Assembly (NCBI GenBank): GCA_012522185.1
Contig: JAAYKY010000022.1
Coordinates: 54,858 to 118,857 of the forward strand
Source of the DNA: Flavobacteriaceae bacterium
GTDB taxonomy: Bacteria > Bacteroidota > Bacteroidia > Flavobacteriales > Weeksellaceae
Direction of reading: 5' to 3'
Length of the DNA: 64,000 bases
The notes under the pieces are model-generated. The model was not told the DNA's origin and did no database searches. It saw nothing but the letters and a program-made list of their open reading frames with translations. Below are positions 36,987-45,129 of the stretch, piece after piece (positions within the stretch are counted from its first letter, which is position 1; each line of letters opens with the position of its first letter). Both the position numbers and the translations under genes were made by a program.

Positions 36987-37433
36987 TTAGAAAATCTCTT
37001 TGATCTTATATTTCTGATTGTTGAATTCCACTTCCTCTCCTGCTTTTGCACCTTGCAAAGCTGCATAAATAGGCGCATCCACATTTAGTCCTATGTATTT
37101 TTTTCCTTCATGATCAAACATTGTGGCCGAAATTCCGATGAAGAAATTCAGAGAATCGGTTAGCACCAAAGCGCCTGGTTCCACTTCTGATTTAGCGTCA
37201 AAATCTAAATTTAAAAAACTATCCAAAGCCATTTTTGCGCGATTAATACGAATTTCTAAACTTTTTGCTGATTCTCGGCTTTGGTCTTGTTTAGAAAAAT
37301 CTTCGGGATCAAGGGAAGATTCTTCATCCAAATCTGCCGCTTCTGAATAGGTTTCATACATATCTTTCAAACCTTTCAGCTCTTCTTTTTCGATTTCAAT
37401 AATCCGATTTTTAATTTCTTCTTTTAACGACAT
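36987..37433 (-). CDS. GreA/GreB-family-like protein
   Basis: 148 residues. A helical N-terminal arm (KEEIKNRIIEIEKEELKGLKDMYETYSEAADLDEESSLD) and a C-terminal FKBP-like domain (ALVLTDSLNFFIGISATMF...YIGLNVDAPIYAALQGAKAGEEVEFNNQKYKIKEI) of Gre type. The acidic arm is shorter than in GreA (158 residues, tip Asp-Glu). It may bind the RNA polymerase secondary channel, as do other Gre-like proteins of Bacteroidota; cleavage activity is uncertain. Confidence 0.8.
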   Translation of the reverse strand: MSLKEEIKNRIIEIEKEELKGLKDMYETYSEAADLDEESSLDPEDFSKQDQSRESAKSLEIRINRAKMALDSFLNLDFDAKSEVEPGALVLTDSLNFFIGISATMFDHEGKKYIGLNVDAPIYAALQGAKAGEEVEFNNQKYKIKEIF

Positions 37434-37504
37434 AATGCTTAATTTTTAATAAAATTAGCTAATATTGTCTGATAAAAAATGTCCAATTCAGAAAACAATT
37501 TATT

Positions 37505-38032
37505 ATGAGGAAGATTCTCTATCTTTTTATACTAAGCATATCACTATCAGGGCTTTGCCAAGAAACAAAAAAAGAGGACTATTCACCTTCCAAATGGCGC
37601 TTGGGAGGCGGATTGGGTTTAGGCTTTGGTAGCAATGGTTATTTCGGTTTCTCGATTTCTCCATTTGTAGGTTATGCCGTTTTGCCGGAATTGGAAACGG
37701 GAATTACGACGGGTTACCAATATTCAAAATGGGATCATTCGCGTCAGCATCTTTTTAATTTTGGACCTTATTTGAATTATTATCCGATTCCTGCACTTTT
37801 TGCCCGGGCTCATTTTGAACATTATACAGGTTCGAACGAATATGATTACAGTTACGGTGGTTCTGATAAATACAATTTCGATGAAAGCGCACTTTGGGTC
37901 GGCGCTGGATACCGAAGTGTAGGGAAAGTTCAGTTCTATGCCGGATTGATGTACAATGTACTTTATCAAAATGATTCGAGTTTATTTTCTAGCGGTTTCC
38001 GACCGATTGTAGGCGTGAGTGTGGGACTTTAA
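37505..38032 (+). CDS. Small outer-membrane beta-barrel protein, unknown function
   Basis: 175 residues with a signal peptide (cleaved near GLC-Q). The mature part alternates Gly and aromatic residues (WRLGGGLGLGFGSNGYFGFSISPFVGYAVLPELETGITTGYQYS) and ends in a strand FRPIVGVSVGL, typical of an 8-stranded barrel. No family I can name. It lies upstream of a small membrane protein and prmC. Confidence 0.75.
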   Translation: MRKILYLFILSISLSGLCQETKKEDYSPSKWRLGGGLGLGFGSNGYFGFSISPFVGYAVLPELETGITTGYQYSKWDHSRQHLFNFGPYLNYYPIPALFARAHFEHYTGSNEYDYSYGGSDKYNFDESALWVGAGYRSVGKVQFYAGLMYNVLYQNDSSLFSSGFRPIVGVSVGL

Positions 38033-38101
38033 GTCTTAAAAAAAGATCAAACCAATACCGATACATATCAAATTTCTTCATCTTTACATAAAATTAAGAT
38101 T

Positions 38102-38302
38102 GTGAATCAAAAAATCATTTGGATTATCCTGTACGTCCTTATCGTCGCAGCTTGTATATACATTGTGATCAACCGAATTTTACTCTTGGAAAAAGATGTG
38201 GGCAACAACCTTTTCGGTTACATCGTTTTGCTTTTTTTCATTTTGTTTACATTCATCAACATCCGAATTTTAGTCAATCGGATCAAAGATTATAGAAAAT
38301 GA
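38102..38302 (+). CDS. Small two-helix membrane protein
   Basis: 66 residues from a GTG. Two hydrophobic helices (about 5-24 and 37-54) separated by a polar loop, ending in KDYRK. It overlaps prmC by four bases (ATGA), so the two are coupled. Function unknown. Confidence 0.65.
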   Translation: MNQKIIWIILYVLIVAACIYIVINRILLLEKDVGNNLFGYIVLLFFILFTFINIRILVNRIKDYRK

Positions 38303-39147
38303 AACTTGCGGAATTCAGGAGTTTATATCAAAAAGAGCTTCAATCCCTTCATTCCGAGAATGAAATCGACTTGATGTTTTATTGGATTACTGAAAAGATT
38401 CTTGACAAACCAGAGTCGGTTTTACGTCATTTACTTGAAGAAGAATTGCCTGAATTGGAAGAAAATAAAAATGTTTTTTTGTTTAAATTAATTCAACTCA
38501 AAGAACAGAAACCGCTACAATACATAACCGGCGAAACCGAATTTTATGGCATGAAATTCTTTGTCAATGAAAGTGTACTGATACCCCGACCCGAAACGGA
38601 AGAATTAATCGAATGGATTTTAAAGGATGTTAAAAATTCAAATCTACAAATCCTCGACGTCGGAACCGGAAGTGGCTGCATTCCCATTGTGTTGAAAAAA
38701 AATCTGCCCCAAGCTGAAATTCTGGCAATGGATATTTCAGAAAAAGCATTGGAAACAGCTTTGCTTAATGTTAAGTACCATAGAACCGAAATCAATTTTC
38801 TGCAAACTGATTTCCTGAACATGAGTTTTGAGAATTTGCCAGAATTTGACATTATCGTCAGCAACCCACCCTATATCGGTGAAACAGAAAAGTTAGAAAT
38901 GAATGAAAATGTCGTCAAATTTGAGCCGCATTCTGCTTTGTTTGTGCCCGATGAAAATACTTTGGTTTTTTATAAAAAAATCATTGAACTGGCAAAGCTA
39001 AAATTAAAACCAAAAGGAAAAATTTATGTAGAAATCAATCAACGACTGGCTCATGAGACTTTTGATTTGTTTCAAAATGAATTTCCAAATACTGAATTGA
39101 GAAAAGATATTTCTGGAAATTATCGAATGATTAGAACCATTAATTAA
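38299..39147 (+). CDS. prmC: Release factor glutamine methyltransferase
   Basis: 282 residues. Methylates the Gln of the GGQ motif in release factors RF1/RF2. N-terminal helical domain, then AdoMet motif ILDVGTGSGCIPI and the catalytic NPPY in IIVSNPPYIGE; PRPETEELIEW is also typical. Length matches. Start overlaps the previous small gene (ATGA). Confidence 0.96.
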   Translation: MKLAEFRSLYQKELQSLHSENEIDLMFYWITEKILDKPESVLRHLLEEELPELEENKNVFLFKLIQLKEQKPLQYITGETEFYGMKFFVNESVLIPRPETEELIEWILKDVKNSNLQILDVGTGSGCIPIVLKKNLPQAEILAMDISEKALETALLNVKYHRTEINFLQTDFLNMSFENLPEFDIIVSNPPYIGETEKLEMNENVVKFEPHSALFVPDENTLVFYKKIIELAKLKLKPKGKIYVEINQRLAHETFDLFQNEFPNTELRKDISGNYRMIRTIN

Positions 39148-39154
39148 TCCAAAT

Positions 39155-39625
39155 ATGAAATTCGGCAACGTACTTTTCTGCTTTCTTCTTTTTAGCATCA
39201 TCAAATTTTCTTTCGCACAAGAAATCAATAACTCAAGCGAGAAAGAAGACACACAGGAGATTGATAATCAACAACTAAAACTAGAAAACGCTTTAATTGA
39301 AAAAGACACAGCAACATTGAATAAAATCCTACATCAGAATATGATTTTGGGTCATTCCAACGCTTGGACAGAAACCAAAAACACTTTATTGGAAACACTT
39401 CCTACTTCTGATATTTTCTATTCGGAATTCAAACATTTAGAGGCTTCAAAATACATTTTGGTTCGGAATGATTTGTACAATGTTGTGAGATATTTCAAAG
39501 CCATAGGTCAATACAAAACTCATCCATTCGATTTAAATCTAAAAACAATCGAAGTTTGGATCAAAGAAAATGAAACCTGGCAATTACTGAGTCGTCAAAG
39601 CGTGGAAGTTGAGCGTATTGAATAA
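39155..39625 (+). CDS. Exported NTF2-like (DUF4440) protein
   Basis: 156 residues with signal peptide (ends FSFA-Q). The mature region has the NTF2-like DUF4440 pattern: LENALIEKDTATLNKILHQNMILGHSNAWTETK, then a C-terminal strand set ending in KTIEVWIKENETWQLLSRQSV. Function unknown; members may bind small molecules. It starts 7 bp after prmC. Confidence 0.8.
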   Translation: MKFGNVLFCFLLFSIIKFSFAQEINNSSEKEDTQEIDNQQLKLENALIEKDTATLNKILHQNMILGHSNAWTETKNTLLETLPTSDIFYSEFKHLEASKYILVRNDLYNVVRYFKAIGQYKTHPFDLNLKTIEVWIKENETWQLLSRQSVEVERIE

Positions 39626-39638
39626 ATCGCTACATTTG
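39608..39638 (+). promoter_or_regulatory. Promoter ending five bases before the start codon at 39644
   Basis: GTTG (39608-39611, one mismatch to TTTG), 19 nt, perfect TACATTTG (39631-39638), ATTTT, ATG. Points to a leaderless transcript. Confidence 0.6.
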
Positions 39639-39643
39639 ATTTT

Positions 39644-40306
39644 ATGTTTAAATACTTACTCACCTTTCTTCCCATTTTTATTTTTGCACAAAGCAGTGAT
39701 GTAGAAGAACTTCTAACAGCTCAGGTTTGGAATATTTCTTATAATATCAGCCCGGACGGAGAGCGAATTGAAGAAGAAGATCAAGAAAAAATCCGATCCA
39801 ATTTCGTTAAATTCAACGAAGACGGAACTTTTGAAGTCCCCAATGCATTGACTGGAAAAACCATTGGTCGATGGGCATATAAACCGGAGACGAATGCCAT
39901 TCATTTTCAGGAAGGAAGAACGAGCTATCGTGCTTTAATCGACGAATTGAGTGAATTGAGCTTGGTTTTACATTATGTGGACAATGGCGGATTTAAAATT
40001 GGGTTAATCCACTACATCCATGTTCCGACTGAGAAATCCAATGAAGAAATCAACGAAGTTTTGACTTCTGGTAAATGGAATGTGGTTTTGAGAAGATTTG
40101 AAAGAATCGAAGATCGAGTTGCGGCAGAAGACGTGGAAAATACATGGTTTGAATTTTACGAAGGAGGAACTTATCAAAAATCGGAAATCATTGATGGAAA
40201 TCCTGTTTTGACTGAAGGTTTCTGGTTTTTAGACGAAGAACATCAACTCAATTTAGATGCGAGTGAGAGTACAATTTATTCCGTAATAGGCGACAAAGTC
40301 AGATAA
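39644..40306 (+). CDS. Exported two-domain protein, probably truncated by a nonsense change
   Basis: 220 residues with a short signal peptide (ends FIFA-Q). Two lipocalin-like modules: EELLTAQVWNISYNI...FVKFNEDGTFEVPN...IGRWAYKPETNAIHF, and NEVLTSGKWNVVLRR...WFEFYEGGTYQKSE...EGFWFLDEEHQLNL. The second ends abruptly at GDKVR-stop (TAA at 40304), yet the same frame goes on for 18 codons that read like a natural end (ILTTITGGYNTIEMRKSK, stop at 40361). The last strand of the second module therefore seems cut off. It has a leaderless-type promoter. Confidence 0.75.
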   Translation: MFKYLLTFLPIFIFAQSSDVEELLTAQVWNISYNISPDGERIEEEDQEKIRSNFVKFNEDGTFEVPNALTGKTIGRWAYKPETNAIHFQEGRTSYRALIDELSELSLVLHYVDNGGFKIGLIHYIHVPTEKSNEEINEVLTSGKWNVVLRRFERIEDRVAAEDVENTWFEFYEGGTYQKSEIIDGNPVLTEGFWFLDEEHQLNLDASESTIYSVIGDKVR

Positions 40307-40363
40307 ATTCTTACCACAATCACGGGTGGATACAATACCATCGAAATGCGAAAATCCAAATAA
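40307..40363 (+). pseudogene. In-frame 3' remainder behind the stop codon of the preceding gene
   Basis: Eighteen sense codons in the same frame as the gene ending at 40306 (ILTTITGGYNTIEMRKSK), then TAA. The sequence has the beta-strand look of the missing last strand. Interpreted as a piece cut off by a point change to TAA, or a sequencing error. Confidence 0.5.
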
Positions 40364-40472
40364 ATTCCTCATTGAGTTAAGCTTGTGTAAAATCTTAATT
40401 TTTGGGGAATACATTGGGAAAATGGCTCGAAAATTGACTTAAATTGGCGTATCTTTAGAGAAAATTTGAATT

Positions 40473-40811
40473 ATGAAAAATGCAACTTATCATTATGACA
40501 CTTTGAGCGAAGCGGTGAATGATTTGATTTCCCGTGGTTATACCACTGATTTTTTAATCGAAGCCGAAAAAGACTGTTTGATTTGCAATACAGAAGATGA
40601 GGGTGCAGTTGAACTTTCACCAGAGGAATTCAAAATCGATGAGATTTACCGTTTTGAAGGAATGACCGACCCGAGTGATGAAAGCATTTTGTATGCGATT
40701 TCCTCACCTGTTCACAATATCAAAGGAACGGTTATCAATAGTTACGGAGCCGATTTTGGATACCGCTCATCCAAACTTGTAGAATTATTGAGCAAACATC
40801 TGGATAGATGA
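40473..40811 (+). CDS. Conserved hypothetical protein (Bacteroidota 'phosphoribosylpyrophosphate synthetase'-annotated type)
   Basis: 112 residues, cytosolic. ATYHYDTLSEAVNDLISRGYTTDFLIEAEKDCLICNT, then SPEEFKIDEIYRFEGMTDPSDESILYAIS and GVINSYG-like GTVINSYGADFGYRSSKLVELL. This short protein is common in Bacteroidota and often carries a misleading PRPP synthetase name; it has no PRPP synthetase motifs. It overlaps the next gene by four bases (ATGA). Confidence 0.8.
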   Translation: MKNATYHYDTLSEAVNDLISRGYTTDFLIEAEKDCLICNTEDEGAVELSPEEFKIDEIYRFEGMTDPSDESILYAISSPVHNIKGTVINSYGADFGYRSSKLVELLSKHLDR

Positions 40812-41275
40812 AAACCTTCGTTGCTGTAATTTTCTTTATCGCTGGTAGTTTCCTTTGCGCGCAAAACAACTCGGAAAAAGACTTTCGAAATCTGATCGAA
40901 AGATTTTATCAAGAAGTCTATTCGGAAACGGACTCTACACGTTTAGAGAAATTCCTAACGGATGATTTTATACAGTTTGAGGACGGAAAAGTATTTAATC
41001 AAGACTCTCTCCGAGTGGTCATTAAAAATCTGATTCAACAATTTGAATCGGAACAAAACAACGACAGAAATTTGGAAAGGCTCAATTCATTTGAGTTTTT
41101 AAAATCCAATTCCGATGAAAACTCGGGGTGGATTTCCTATCGAAATTCTGCTGAATTTAAATTGGATGGGATTCGGATTGCGGAAATAAAATGGTTAGGA
41201 ACTGCTCAATTCATTCGGACTTCCGAAGGATGGAAAATTGCATTTATTCACAATACCCTAATTAGAGAAAATTAA
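40808..41275 (+). CDS. Exported NTF2-like protein
   Basis: 155 residues, signal peptide ending FLCA-Q. NTF2-like pattern: FRNLIERFYQEVYSETDSTRLEKFLTDDFIQFEDGKVF, ending IKWLGTAQFIRTSEGWKIAFIHNTLI. Translationally coupled to the upstream gene and followed after 17 bp by a small metal-binding protein gene. Confidence 0.8.
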   Translation: MKTFVAVIFFIAGSFLCAQNNSEKDFRNLIERFYQEVYSETDSTRLEKFLTDDFIQFEDGKVFNQDSLRVVIKNLIQQFESEQNNDRNLERLNSFEFLKSNSDENSGWISYRNSAEFKLDGIRIAEIKWLGTAQFIRTSEGWKIAFIHNTLIREN

Positions 41276-41292
41276 TTTAAAATTTTAGAAAA

Positions 41293-41505
41293 ATGAAAAC
41301 ATATAAATTCAAAACCAATATAAACTGCAGTGGATGTGTAGCCGGAGTTACTCCCTTTTTAAACAAATTAGAAGGAATTAACTGGAAGGTGGACATCGAC
41401 AACCCCGAAAAAACATTGACAGTGGAAGGAGAGGAAATTTCGGAAGAAGAAATTTTGAAAGCAGTAAAAAAAGCGGGATTTGAAATCGAGTCGCAAAACT
41501 CCTAA
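41293..41505 (+). CDS. Heavy-metal-associated (HMA) domain protein, CopZ-like
   Basis: 70 residues. Ferredoxin-like HMA fold with the metal motif NCSGCVAG (residues 11-18; the usual M-x-C-x-x-C with Asn in place of Met... Cys13 and Cys16 present) and a C-terminal EEEILKAVKKAGFEIE. Likely binds copper(I) or a similar ion; a P-type ATPase partner is not in this window. Confidence 0.88.
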   Translation: MKTYKFKTNINCSGCVAGVTPFLNKLEGINWKVDIDNPEKTLTVEGEEISEEEILKAVKKAGFEIESQNS

Positions 41506-41610
41506 TTAGATTTATCTAAACAATCAAAAAATCCATTTTAAATTGTTAAATATTTCATGTAAGTGTAACATTCCTGTAATTGGCAACTACTAATCAGGAA
41601 ATTCACTTCA

Positions 41611-42372
41611 ATGAAAAAATTATTTTTTGCTTTAACGGTTCTTTTTACAGGAATTCTTTCAGTTGCTCAGGATCAACCACAGTTCCTCGAAATAGATTAT
41701 CAGATGGAAATGAAATTTGACGAAGAGCAGATTTTATCTAATGTACCTGCTGCTTGGAGAGCACAAGTAGAAGAAGCTTTGCGTCAGGAAATCCGAAACG
41801 GAGTTTTTATCGATTATAAACTCAAAACAAATGGTACAGAGTCCGAATACAAAATGCAGGAAAAAATCAATAATGACCAATCCCCTGCCGGATTGATTTT
41901 ATCACAAATCACAGCAACGGACAAAGAGCCTTTATACAAGGACATTCATCAAAAATATTATTTGAAACCCTATAACATAGGAAAGGCATATCTGATGAAA
42001 GACAGTCTTCAGGATTTCAATTGGAAAATCACCCGAGAAAAAGCAAACATAGCCGGATTTGATACGTACAAAGCAACGGGTGTCATGAATGATTCCATTC
42101 CGGTGACCGCTTGGTACACGCCAAAAGTCAATATCAAAGATGGTCCGGATCGACTTTGGGGATTGCCAGGGCTAATCCTAAAAGCTGAATTCGAAACAAA
42201 TGACGTCGATATGATTATTTCCGCAACGAATGTAGCGGTGAAAGAAGAAGAAATTAAAATCAATAAGCCCAATCGCGGACAGGAAATTTCAGAAAAAGAA
42301 TTTTACGAAGAGATGAAAGCTCTTCAGGAAAAGTATAAGGATATGTACGGTGGTGGCGTAGATGCAGATTAA
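41611..42372 (+). CDS. GLPGLI family protein
   Basis: 253 residues, signal peptide ending SVA-Q. Carries the family motif LWGLPGLIL near residue 185 and the preceding ITAWYTPKV. GLPGLI proteins are exported and limited to Bacteroidota; many are co-regulated with TonB receptors, but the function is unknown. Here it stands alone and is rich in Glu and Lys toward the C-terminus (EEEIKINKPNRGQEISEKEFYEEMKALQEKYKD). Confidence 0.9.
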   Translation: MKKLFFALTVLFTGILSVAQDQPQFLEIDYQMEMKFDEEQILSNVPAAWRAQVEEALRQEIRNGVFIDYKLKTNGTESEYKMQEKINNDQSPAGLILSQITATDKEPLYKDIHQKYYLKPYNIGKAYLMKDSLQDFNWKITREKANIAGFDTYKATGVMNDSIPVTAWYTPKVNIKDGPDRLWGLPGLILKAEFETNDVDMIISATNVAVKEEEIKINKPNRGQEISEKEFYEEMKALQEKYKDMYGGGVDAD

Positions 42373-42391
42373 ACCTCGAAAAGACAGAAAG

Positions 42392-42420
42392 AAAAACTCC
42401 GGAAATTCCCGGAGTTTTTT
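42392..42420. terminator. Bidirectional terminator between GLPGLI and TSP3 genes
   Basis: 11-bp arms AAAAACTCCGG / CCGGAGTTTTT with a 6-nt loop, A-run and T-run on the two sides. Confidence 0.85.
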
Positions 42421-42434
42421 ATGCGTTTATGGAA

Positions 42435-42755
42435 TTAATCCACCTTGATTACGAAAGGACAACCTTGATTAAAGGGCGAACCGTAAAGATTGGGACATTC
42501 GTCCTTGTCGTCGGGAACTCCATCTAAATCCGCATCTGTCGATTTTAGTTTATCATAAGTTGCAGAAAGTTTCATGCTTTCATCTTCGGGGCAACCCAAA
42601 TTAAAAATGGAGCCCGGCTCAAAAGGACAAGCGTCTCGACTATCATGAATTCCATCCAAATCTGAATCCTGAAAATTATTTTTCACCAAATTTTGCTGCT
42701 GAGAACAGGAAATACTGAGCAGTGCAATGATCGGTAAATAAAATATTTTCTTCAT
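42435..42755 (-). CDS. Small lipoprotein with two thrombospondin type 3 repeats
   Basis: 106 residues from the ATG at 42755. Lipoprotein signal KKIFYLPIIALLSISCS. Two calcium-binding TSP3 repeats: DSDLDGIHDSRDACPFEPG and DADLDGVPDDKDECPNLYG, each followed by G-C-P. It lies 32 bp behind the VIT-VWA-OmpA gene and shares its TSP3 type, so the two are probably an operon and may pair through calcium. Confidence 0.85.
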   Translation of the reverse strand: MKKIFYLPIIALLSISCSQQQNLVKNNFQDSDLDGIHDSRDACPFEPGSIFNLGCPEDESMKLSATYDKLKSTDADLDGVPDDKDECPNLYGSPFNQGCPFVIKVD

Positions 42756-42787
42756 AAAATCAATTTCAAACATGGATTTTTACAAAT

Positions 42788-45031
42788 TTACTCTATAAGT
42801 TTGAAAATTACGCGACGGTTTTCAAAATTCTTCTGATCGTCACAGATTTCTTGAGGCCTGCATTCGGGATGTCGAAGCTCGGTATCACCTTTTCCGATGA
42901 TTTTTAATTGCCTCACTTCCACTCCTTTTTCTTTGAGGTAATTTACAACTGCTTTCGCTCGGTTAATGGAAAGTACTTGATTGTATTCGGGAGTTCCGGC
43001 CGCATCGGTGTGTCCTTCTACTATGTATTTTTCTTGTTGATGACTTAGAATAATTTCGGCTGCCACATCGAGTTTTGCGTAAAATTCAGGTCGGATAACA
43101 TAAGAGTCAAAATCAAATTCAATTCCTTCTAATTGACGTGTAATTTCCAATGCGATTTTTTCTTCTTTGGTTTTAGGGCAGCCTTTTCGGTCGGCAGTTC
43201 CCCGATCAAATGGACATTCATCCACCGTATTGGGAATTCGGTCAAAATCTGAATCAAAGTCGTTCTGAAAAATCAACTGATTGCTCGGGTCCGAATACAA
43301 AGAGTGTTTTCTCCCTTTGTTTCCTTCGAAATTATTATACGTTTCTTCTATAAATGAGGTATAAGGCGTGGCGATATTCAATTCTTCACCCAGTCGAATG
43401 ATTTGATTGCGATAGCGACCGTCCCTTACACATCGCTGTCCGCATCGTTCTTCTTCTTGCAATAAATAATCAATTTTCTCTTGTGCCCAGAGGTATTTGA
43501 GAATGAATAAATCCTCATTATTTTTTTCATTGGGCAAGCTAAATTCTTCTTGATAATTTTCATTTCCATTGATTCCGGTCAAAATCAGTTTAGGGTCGCG
43601 TCTTCCGCTACATTCTTTACTCACAAAACTGGAGGATTGACTCGACAAGAAACCATTGAACTGATTGGGATAGGTTTCGCTGAGATTTAATTCTCTTGAC
43701 CGAACTTCGATGTGTCGCATCAAAGGGGTTCGAATTAAATTAAAAAAACGGTCCAATTCTTTCTGCGCTTCGGGCTGCTCGGTAATCAGAACGGGTTCCG
43801 TTCCGGCGGTGGCCGCAAGCTGCTGAATCGTGCGACGATCCACATCGTATCCAATTCCAAAAATAAAATATTGAGCATCTTTTAAATTCGTTTTCAAATC
43901 AAGATAAAGTGATCGGGGTTCATTCAAAATCCCATCGGTAACCAATACGACAATCCGGTTAAACTCAGGCTCGGGTTTGTATTGATAAACTCTTTGCAAA
44001 GCTTCGCTCAGTTTAGTTTTACCTGTTCCTTTTTGTTGATTAATGGTGTGAATTGCGATGGATTTATTTTCTTCCGTTGCATAAACGGATTCGGCTGAGA
44101 GAAAATCACTTCCACCTGCAAAGAACAAAATATTAAATTTTTCTTCCGGTTTTAAATCGTTTAGAATTCGTTTAACCAATTCTTTTGAAGTTTCGATCGG
44201 GAAGCCTTGCATTGAACCGGAAACATCCATCAAAAAAACATATTCTCTCGGAGCAATCTCTTCAGGTTGGATAACTTTAGGTGGCTCTACCACTCCTAAA
44301 ATATAACGACAACCTTTGTCTTCATAAACTAGCATTCCAGCGTCGGCTTCCTCACCTCTTGAATTATAGGAGAAATGAATCGGATGTTTTTTTTGAATTC
44401 CTTTGTAATGGAACACATGGTATTTCGATGAAACTTTTTTTGGTTCCACTTGGTAATTGGTAATTTTAGAGTCATAAATCGGAGTAGGACTGATGAGATT
44501 TACCTGAAATTCAAATTCATTCATTGAATCCACATAATTTTCAGACAAGAAAGTCGGAAGTGTCACGGATTTTACATTACCTTCTTTTTCAAGATTTTGC
44601 ATGAATTTTACAACCACTTTTATTTCTTCTTCTTGTGGTAAATCATTTAAATTTAATTTCAGAAAATGTGGATCAGCGCTGTGAATCAATGTGATTTTTT
44701 TTCCTCTTTTATTTTCGGCTAAAACCTGTTTACGGATGTTGTCCATATTTCGGACATCTAGAGAAATAATTTTATCGGGATAAAAAACCATCAATTCATA
44801 CAATGAAGTTTCAAGCCCGACAGGGAAAAGATAATGTGCCGAATTCGTATCCTGAACTTTAAACGTTTGATAGAGTCTTACATCCGAAACTTCACCCACA
44901 ACATTTACTTCCACTGATTGGGTGAGTAATTCTATATTTCCTTCTTCAACTGAAAGATGAGGAATCGTTTGATTTTGTGCCGATAAAGCTCCAAAAATAA
45001 AAACTAATATATAGGTAAAGAAACGTGTCAT
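42788..45031 (-). CDS. VIT-VWA-TSP3-OmpA fusion protein
   Basis: 747 residues from the ATG at 45031 (a longer frame lacks a signal peptide). Signal peptide 1-19 (ends LSA-Q). Domain order: VIT (about 20-150; LYQTFKVQDTNSAHYLFPVG), VWA (about 262-430) with intact MIDAS DVSGSM and the Asp of LVTDGI, a TSP3 half-repeat with DECPFDRGTADRKGCP (about 600), and an OmpA peptidoglycan-binding domain (about 635-747; VEGHTDAAGTPEYNQVLSINRAKAV). It would join the outer membrane or wall to a metal-dependent adhesion module. Family members alone are known; this order is unusual. Confidence 0.88.
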   Translation of the reverse strand: MTRFFTYILVFIFGALSAQNQTIPHLSVEEGNIELLTQSVEVNVVGEVSDVRLYQTFKVQDTNSAHYLFPVGLETSLYELMVFYPDKIISLDVRNMDNIRKQVLAENKRGKKITLIHSADPHFLKLNLNDLPQEEEIKVVVKFMQNLEKEGNVKSVTLPTFLSENYVDSMNEFEFQVNLISPTPIYDSKITNYQVEPKKVSSKYHVFHYKGIQKKHPIHFSYNSRGEEADAGMLVYEDKGCRYILGVVEPPKVIQPEEIAPREYVFLMDVSGSMQGFPIETSKELVKRILNDLKPEEKFNILFFAGGSDFLSAESVYATEENKSIAIHTINQQKGTGKTKLSEALQRVYQYKPEPEFNRIVVLVTDGILNEPRSLYLDLKTNLKDAQYFIFGIGYDVDRRTIQQLAATAGTEPVLITEQPEAQKELDRFFNLIRTPLMRHIEVRSRELNLSETYPNQFNGFLSSQSSSFVSKECSGRRDPKLILTGINGNENYQEEFSLPNEKNNEDLFILKYLWAQEKIDYLLQEEERCGQRCVRDGRYRNQIIRLGEELNIATPYTSFIEETYNNFEGNKGRKHSLYSDPSNQLIFQNDFDSDFDRIPNTVDECPFDRGTADRKGCPKTKEEKIALEITRQLEGIEFDFDSYVIRPEFYAKLDVAAEIILSHQQEKYIVEGHTDAAGTPEYNQVLSINRAKAVVNYLKEKGVEVRQLKIIGKGDTELRHPECRPQEICDDQKNFENRRVIFKLIE

Positions 45032-45104
45032 AAGGCAAATCCAATGCAATTTACTCAAATTCGGACGAACTGATATTTCAATTCAGCAAAACAAAAATCT
45101 TTTT

Positions 45105-45112
45105 TACATTTG
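45105..45112 (+). promoter_or_regulatory. -7 element of the JmjC/cupin gene
   Basis: TACATTTG, 17 nt before the ATG at 45130. Confidence 0.45.
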
Positions 45113-45129
45113 AACGTTAAATAAAGGTT

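Noticed and set aside
40473..40811. PRPP synthetase
   Set aside because: Only 112 residues and none of the PRPP synthetase motifs; a known misleading name for this family.
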